Source: Pseudomonadota bacterium (lineage in GTDB: Bacteria > Pseudomonadota > Alphaproteobacteria > Acetobacterales > Acetobacteraceae). Taken from it: a stretch of DNA of 40,516 nt. Shown here piece by piece: positions 38,097 through 40,516 of this stretch. The notes beneath the pieces were generated by a model. That model was given only the letters and a program-made list of their open reading frames with translations. It was not told the origin of the DNA and made no database searches. Position 1 is the stretch's first letter. Every line of letters begins with the position of its first letter. The translations under genes and the position numbers were made by a program. The stretch covers positions 1 to 40,516 of the forward strand of contig JAJZCG010000013.1 of NCBI GenBank assembly GCA_021846225.1, read 5' to 3'.

Positions 38097-38551
38097 GCGC
38101 GCGCCCCAGGAACCGCCGCGCGCGCCCCCGCAACGGCCGCTCGCGCGGCCGCCAAATGCGCCGCCCCCGCCGCCGGCTCCCAGATATGAAAATTATCGCC
38201 CCGGCCGAAAAACGCCACCGCATCTTTAATCCCGGTCAGCGTCAGCGCGCCGGAGGGCAGCGCAATCCGCCCCTCCTTATCGGTCTCCAACTGCCACGCG
38301 TCAGTAAACAGCCGGGAGACGGTCTCGTCATAAGCCGCGTCCAGCCGGTCGTATTTGCTGAGTTCCGTGCGCGCCATCTCCGCATAAGCCGAAGGCGCCC
38401 AGGCCTCGATACAGCCCTTGATATGCGAGGGGCACAAAACCAGCGGAATCGCCCCCGGCTCGCTTTTCAGAATCGCGCGGAAAGGCGCCGGAATGGAAAC
38501 CCGCCCCTTCACGTCCAATCGATTCTCGTGCTTGCCAAAAAACAGCGACAT
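38093..38551 (-). CDS. mraZ: transcriptional regulator MraZ
   Basis: Ring-forming DNA-binding protein of the AbrB fold that binds repeats ahead of the dcw operon and represses it in E. coli. The 152 residues contain two copies of the MraZ motif: [13 protein letters not shown] near 14-26 and [13 protein letters not shown] in the second half. The last 25 residues are an Ala-rich tail. First gene of the dcw cluster; its end overlaps rsmH. A promoter and TGGG repeats lie directly upstream, fitting autoregulation. Confidence 0.96.
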   Translation of the reverse strand: MSLFFGKHENRLDVKGRVSIPAPFRAILKSEPGAIPLVLCPSHIKGCIEAWAPSAYAEMARTELSKYDRLDAAYDETVSRLFTDAWQLETDKEGRIALPSGALTLTGIKDAVAFFGRGDNFHIWEPAAGAAHLAAARAAVAGARAAVPGARA

Positions 38552-38564
38552 TGGGGGTTCTCAT

Positions 38565-38610
38565 TGGGCATTCATACATCCCGCATGGGATCATATGGGA
38601 TTTCTTCCCA
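38565..38610. promoter_or_regulatory. MraZ-box-like TGGG repeats upstream of mraZ
   Basis: TGGGAT occurs at 38586 and 38596, exactly 10 bases apart, with an inverted TCCCA at 38606 and a further TGGG at 38565. MraZ boxes in other bacteria are TGGGN units at 10-base spacing between the promoter and mraZ. These sit just downstream of the predicted promoter, so bound MraZ would block transcription. Most units read on the strand opposite to the gene. Confidence 0.6.
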
Positions 38611-38637
38611 CTATCATGTTCCACACCCCCACGTCAA
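38610..38637 (-). promoter_or_regulatory. probable dcw operon promoter
   Basis: On the minus strand TTGACG (38637-38632) and GATAGT (38615-38610) are 16 bases apart, about 60 bases before the mraZ ATG, with the TGGG repeats immediately after. It is the best promoter candidate for the 16-gene dcw run. Confidence 0.5.
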
Positions 38638-38761
38638 AGACAATCAAGCCGGTACGACCTCGATCCGACCCGATTCACCACGGCCCCGCCTGCAAAGTTT
38701 CAGACTCAATGTTTCCGTTTTGTTCTCATTTCCTGCCGGCATCGAACCCCACGGCAGAGAC

Positions 38762-39155
<394 letters not shown>

Positions 39156-39158
39156 GCG

Positions 39159-39189
39159 CTCATAGCACCTTTTCAGCCCTGCGCGTCAA
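39159..39189 (-). promoter_or_regulatory. probable rnpB promoter inside the end of the amidase gene
   Basis: On the minus strand TTGACG (39189-39184) lies within the last codons of the amidase gene. GCTATGAG (39166-39159) follows at 17 bases and resembles the alphaproteobacterial -10 form GCTA. It ends about six bases before the first base of the P1 helix, which sets the transcription start where RNase P RNA should begin. Confidence 0.6.
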
Positions 39190-39841
39190 TCAGCGCCCGC
39201 AACCCCGCCGCCCGCGCCGCGGTCACCCGGTCCGCCGCGCCGCTCAGATGCTCCGGCAGAAAATGCCGTTGGAACGCGATGATCACATCGCGCGCGGCAA
39301 GGCGCGTATCGTAGCCGATCGCCGCCAGATCCGCGAGCAAATCCCCCGGCGGCGCGGGCGCCTCGCTCCACAGCCCAACCCCCGCCGCCGCCAGCGCGCG
39401 CCAGCCGAACAATTCGCCAGGGTCCTGCTTGCGGTCCGGCGCGATATCGGAATGCCCCACCACATCGCGCGGCGAAATCCCCGGCCAGCGCCCCAGGATA
39501 TCACGGCACAGCGCCGTCACCGCCGCCATCTGGCGCTCAGGAAACGCGCGATAGCCAAATTCATGCCCCGGGTTGACGATCTCGATGCCGATCGAGGCAT
39601 CATTCAGCCCGCTCACCCCGCGCCAGAAACTCACCCCCGCGTGCCAGGCGCGCTTCTCCTCGGCCACCAGGCGAAACACCGTGCCATCCTCATCCACCAC
39701 ATAATGCGCTGAAACCTTGGCCGCCGGGTCACGCAACCGGGCAATCGCCGCCCCGGCGGTCCGCATGCCGGTATAATGCAACAGCAGAAACGCAACCCCG
39801 CCCGGCCGTTCGTCAAAATTCGGCGAAGCGGCTGGGATCAA
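39173..39841 (-). CDS. ampD: N-acetylmuramoyl-L-alanine amidase, AmpD-like
   Basis: Zinc amidase (amidase_2 fold) that cleaves the MurNAc-L-Ala bond. With no signal peptide it is probably the cytosolic enzyme of peptidoglycan recycling. The 222 residues have zinc His22 in LLLHYTG, SAHYVVDEDG, AWHAGVS, IGIEIVNPG, and the second zinc His and Asp in VGHSDIAPDRKQDPG; a helical C-terminal part may bind peptidoglycan. The start must be the TTG at 39841, overlapping the upstream stop (TTGA), because the first ATG (residue 26) would remove the zinc histidine. Confidence 0.9.
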   Translation of the reverse strand: MIPAASPNFDERPGGVAFLLLHYTGMRTAGAAIARLRDPAAKVSAHYVVDEDGTVFRLVAEEKRAWHAGVSFWRGVSGLNDASIGIEIVNPGHEFGYRAFPERQMAAVTALCRDILGRWPGISPRDVVGHSDIAPDRKQDPGELFGWRALAAAGVGLWSEAPAPPGDLLADLAAIGYDTRLAARDVIIAFQRHFLPEHLSGAADRVTAARAAGLRALIDAQG

Positions 39842-40516
39842 ATCTGCCGCTCGCGCTTGATGGTGTCATACGCCGCGTTAATCCGCGCCACCCGGTCGGA
39901 GGCTTTCTTCACCGCCTCGGCGGGCATCGCCTTGGCCGCCAGCGTATCCGGATGGTTCTCGCGCATCAAAGTCTTCCACCGCGCGCGGATCTCCTCTTTC
40001 GTGGCTTGCGGCTTCAACCCCAGCACGGCGTAGGAATCCTCAACCGGCGGCGGGGCCATCGCGCCGCCGCGTGAAGCACGCCGCGCCGCATCCATATCCA
40101 GCCCGAACCCATGCGCCACGCTGGCGAGAAACGCCGCCTCCGCCCCGTTCACCGGGCCATCCGCCCGCGCGATCTGGTACAACCCGCCCAGCACCTGCTC
40201 CAATATGCCCGGGCTATCCGAGAACGCCTGGCCGAGCTGCACGGCATAACTCTCAAACCCAGCAGCCGACTCGCGCGCGCTGTCAAACAGGCGGCCCACC
40301 TCGGCCACGCTGCCCTCGGGGATGGCAAAACTGCGCCGGAACGCATCTATCTCCACCCGCCCCACCGGCCCGTCGCATTTCGCCAGCTTAGCCGCCAGCA
40401 CCGTCACGCCGACGGCAAAAATCTGGTCGCGCCGCCCCAGCATGCCAGCCGCCCGCACGCTGTCGAAGGACAGGGGCCGCCCAGCAAAGCTGAAGCCGTT
40501 CAAACTCCCCTCATCG
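39838..40516 (-). CDS. DjlA-like co-chaperone with TerB-like and J domains (5' end beyond the window)
   Basis: The C-terminal 65 residues form a J domain (DSYAVLGLKPQATKEEIRARW, with HPD in ENHPD), which stimulates the ATPase of DnaK. Before it lies a TerB-like helical domain (about 30-140 in the visible part: FAVGVTVLAAKLAKCDGPV, LYQIARADGPVNGAE). This is the order of DjlA proteins, whose N-terminus carries a membrane segment. The frame stays open to the window edge, so the gene probably continues upstream. A TTG at 40503 after GAGGGGAG could be a start, but the spacing of one base is too tight. It is coupled to the amidase gene (TTGA). Confidence 0.82.
   Translation of the reverse strand, partial: DEGSLNGFSFAGRPLSFDSVRAAGMLGRRDQIFAVGVTVLAAKLAKCDGPVGRVEIDAFRRSFAIPEGSVAEVGRLFDSARESAAGFESYAVQLGQAFSDSPGILEQVLGGLYQIARADGPVNGAEAAFLASVAHGFGLDMDAARRASRGGAMAPPPVEDSYAVLGLKPQATKEEIRARWKTLMRENHPDTLAAKAMPAEAVKKASDRVARINAAYDTIKRERQI

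Overview
The window is GC-rich bacterial DNA with tightly packed, mostly ordinary housekeeping genes. Gene content and order point to an alphaproteobacterium, most likely of the Acetobacteraceae (acidophile or acetic-acid-bacterium type). The reasons are a complete alphaproteobacterial dcw (division and cell wall) cluster with rnpB and an ampD-like gene upstream of mraZ, a NadQ/NrtR-like regulator beside nadABC, a class II DAHP synthase, and promoters with TTGACG -35 boxes. The family-level assignment is inference.

Layout. (1) 1-3.5 kb: gmk and yicC on the minus strand, a divergent short-chain dehydrogenase, an AT-rich patch with a doubtful 70-codon ORF, and a thiol peroxidase of the glutathione peroxidase family with its own terminator. 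(2) 3.5-9.9 kb, plus strand: a Nudix-like plus winged-helix NAD regulator, then nadA-nadB-nadC-pabB-pabC, mostly with overlapping ends. The nadQ-nadA gap carries a promoter, an intrinsic terminator-like hairpin and a 17-bp palindrome that looks like the operator. (3) 10.3-15.9 kb, plus: glutathione reductase, class II DAHP synthase, nicotinate phosphoribosyltransferase and glutamine-dependent NAD synthetase. De novo synthesis, salvage and the last step of NAD synthesis therefore lie within about 12 kb, mixed with folate, shikimate and glutathione genes. (4) 16.1-18.8 kb: a SWIM-SNF2 helicase facing the dcw cluster, with a hairpin terminator at the convergent junction. (5) 18.9-38.6 kb, minus: the whole dcw cluster in the order mraZ-rsmH-ftsL-ftsI-murE-murF-mraY-murD-ftsW-murG-murC-murB-ddl-ftsQ-ftsA-ftsZ, then a terminator, then lpxC. 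Nearly every junction from mraZ to ftsQ overlaps by 1-14 bases. (6) 38.6-40.5 kb, minus: RNase P RNA, an AmpD-like amidase, and a DjlA-like TerB/J-domain protein cut by the window edge.

Functionally the minus-strand half makes lipid II precursors (MurA and lipid carrier supply lie elsewhere), flips or polymerises them at the septum (FtsW/FtsI with FtsQ, FtsL, FtsA, FtsZ), starts lipid A synthesis (LpxC) and recycles peptidoglycan (AmpD). The plus-strand half is centred on NAD. I found no insertion sequence, prophage, CRISPR array or tRNA. No wholly novel system is evident. The points most worth checking are the nadABC control region, the long repeat-bearing tail on FtsL, the 9-bp tandem repeat in the peroxidase leader, and the TTG starts that overlap stop codons.
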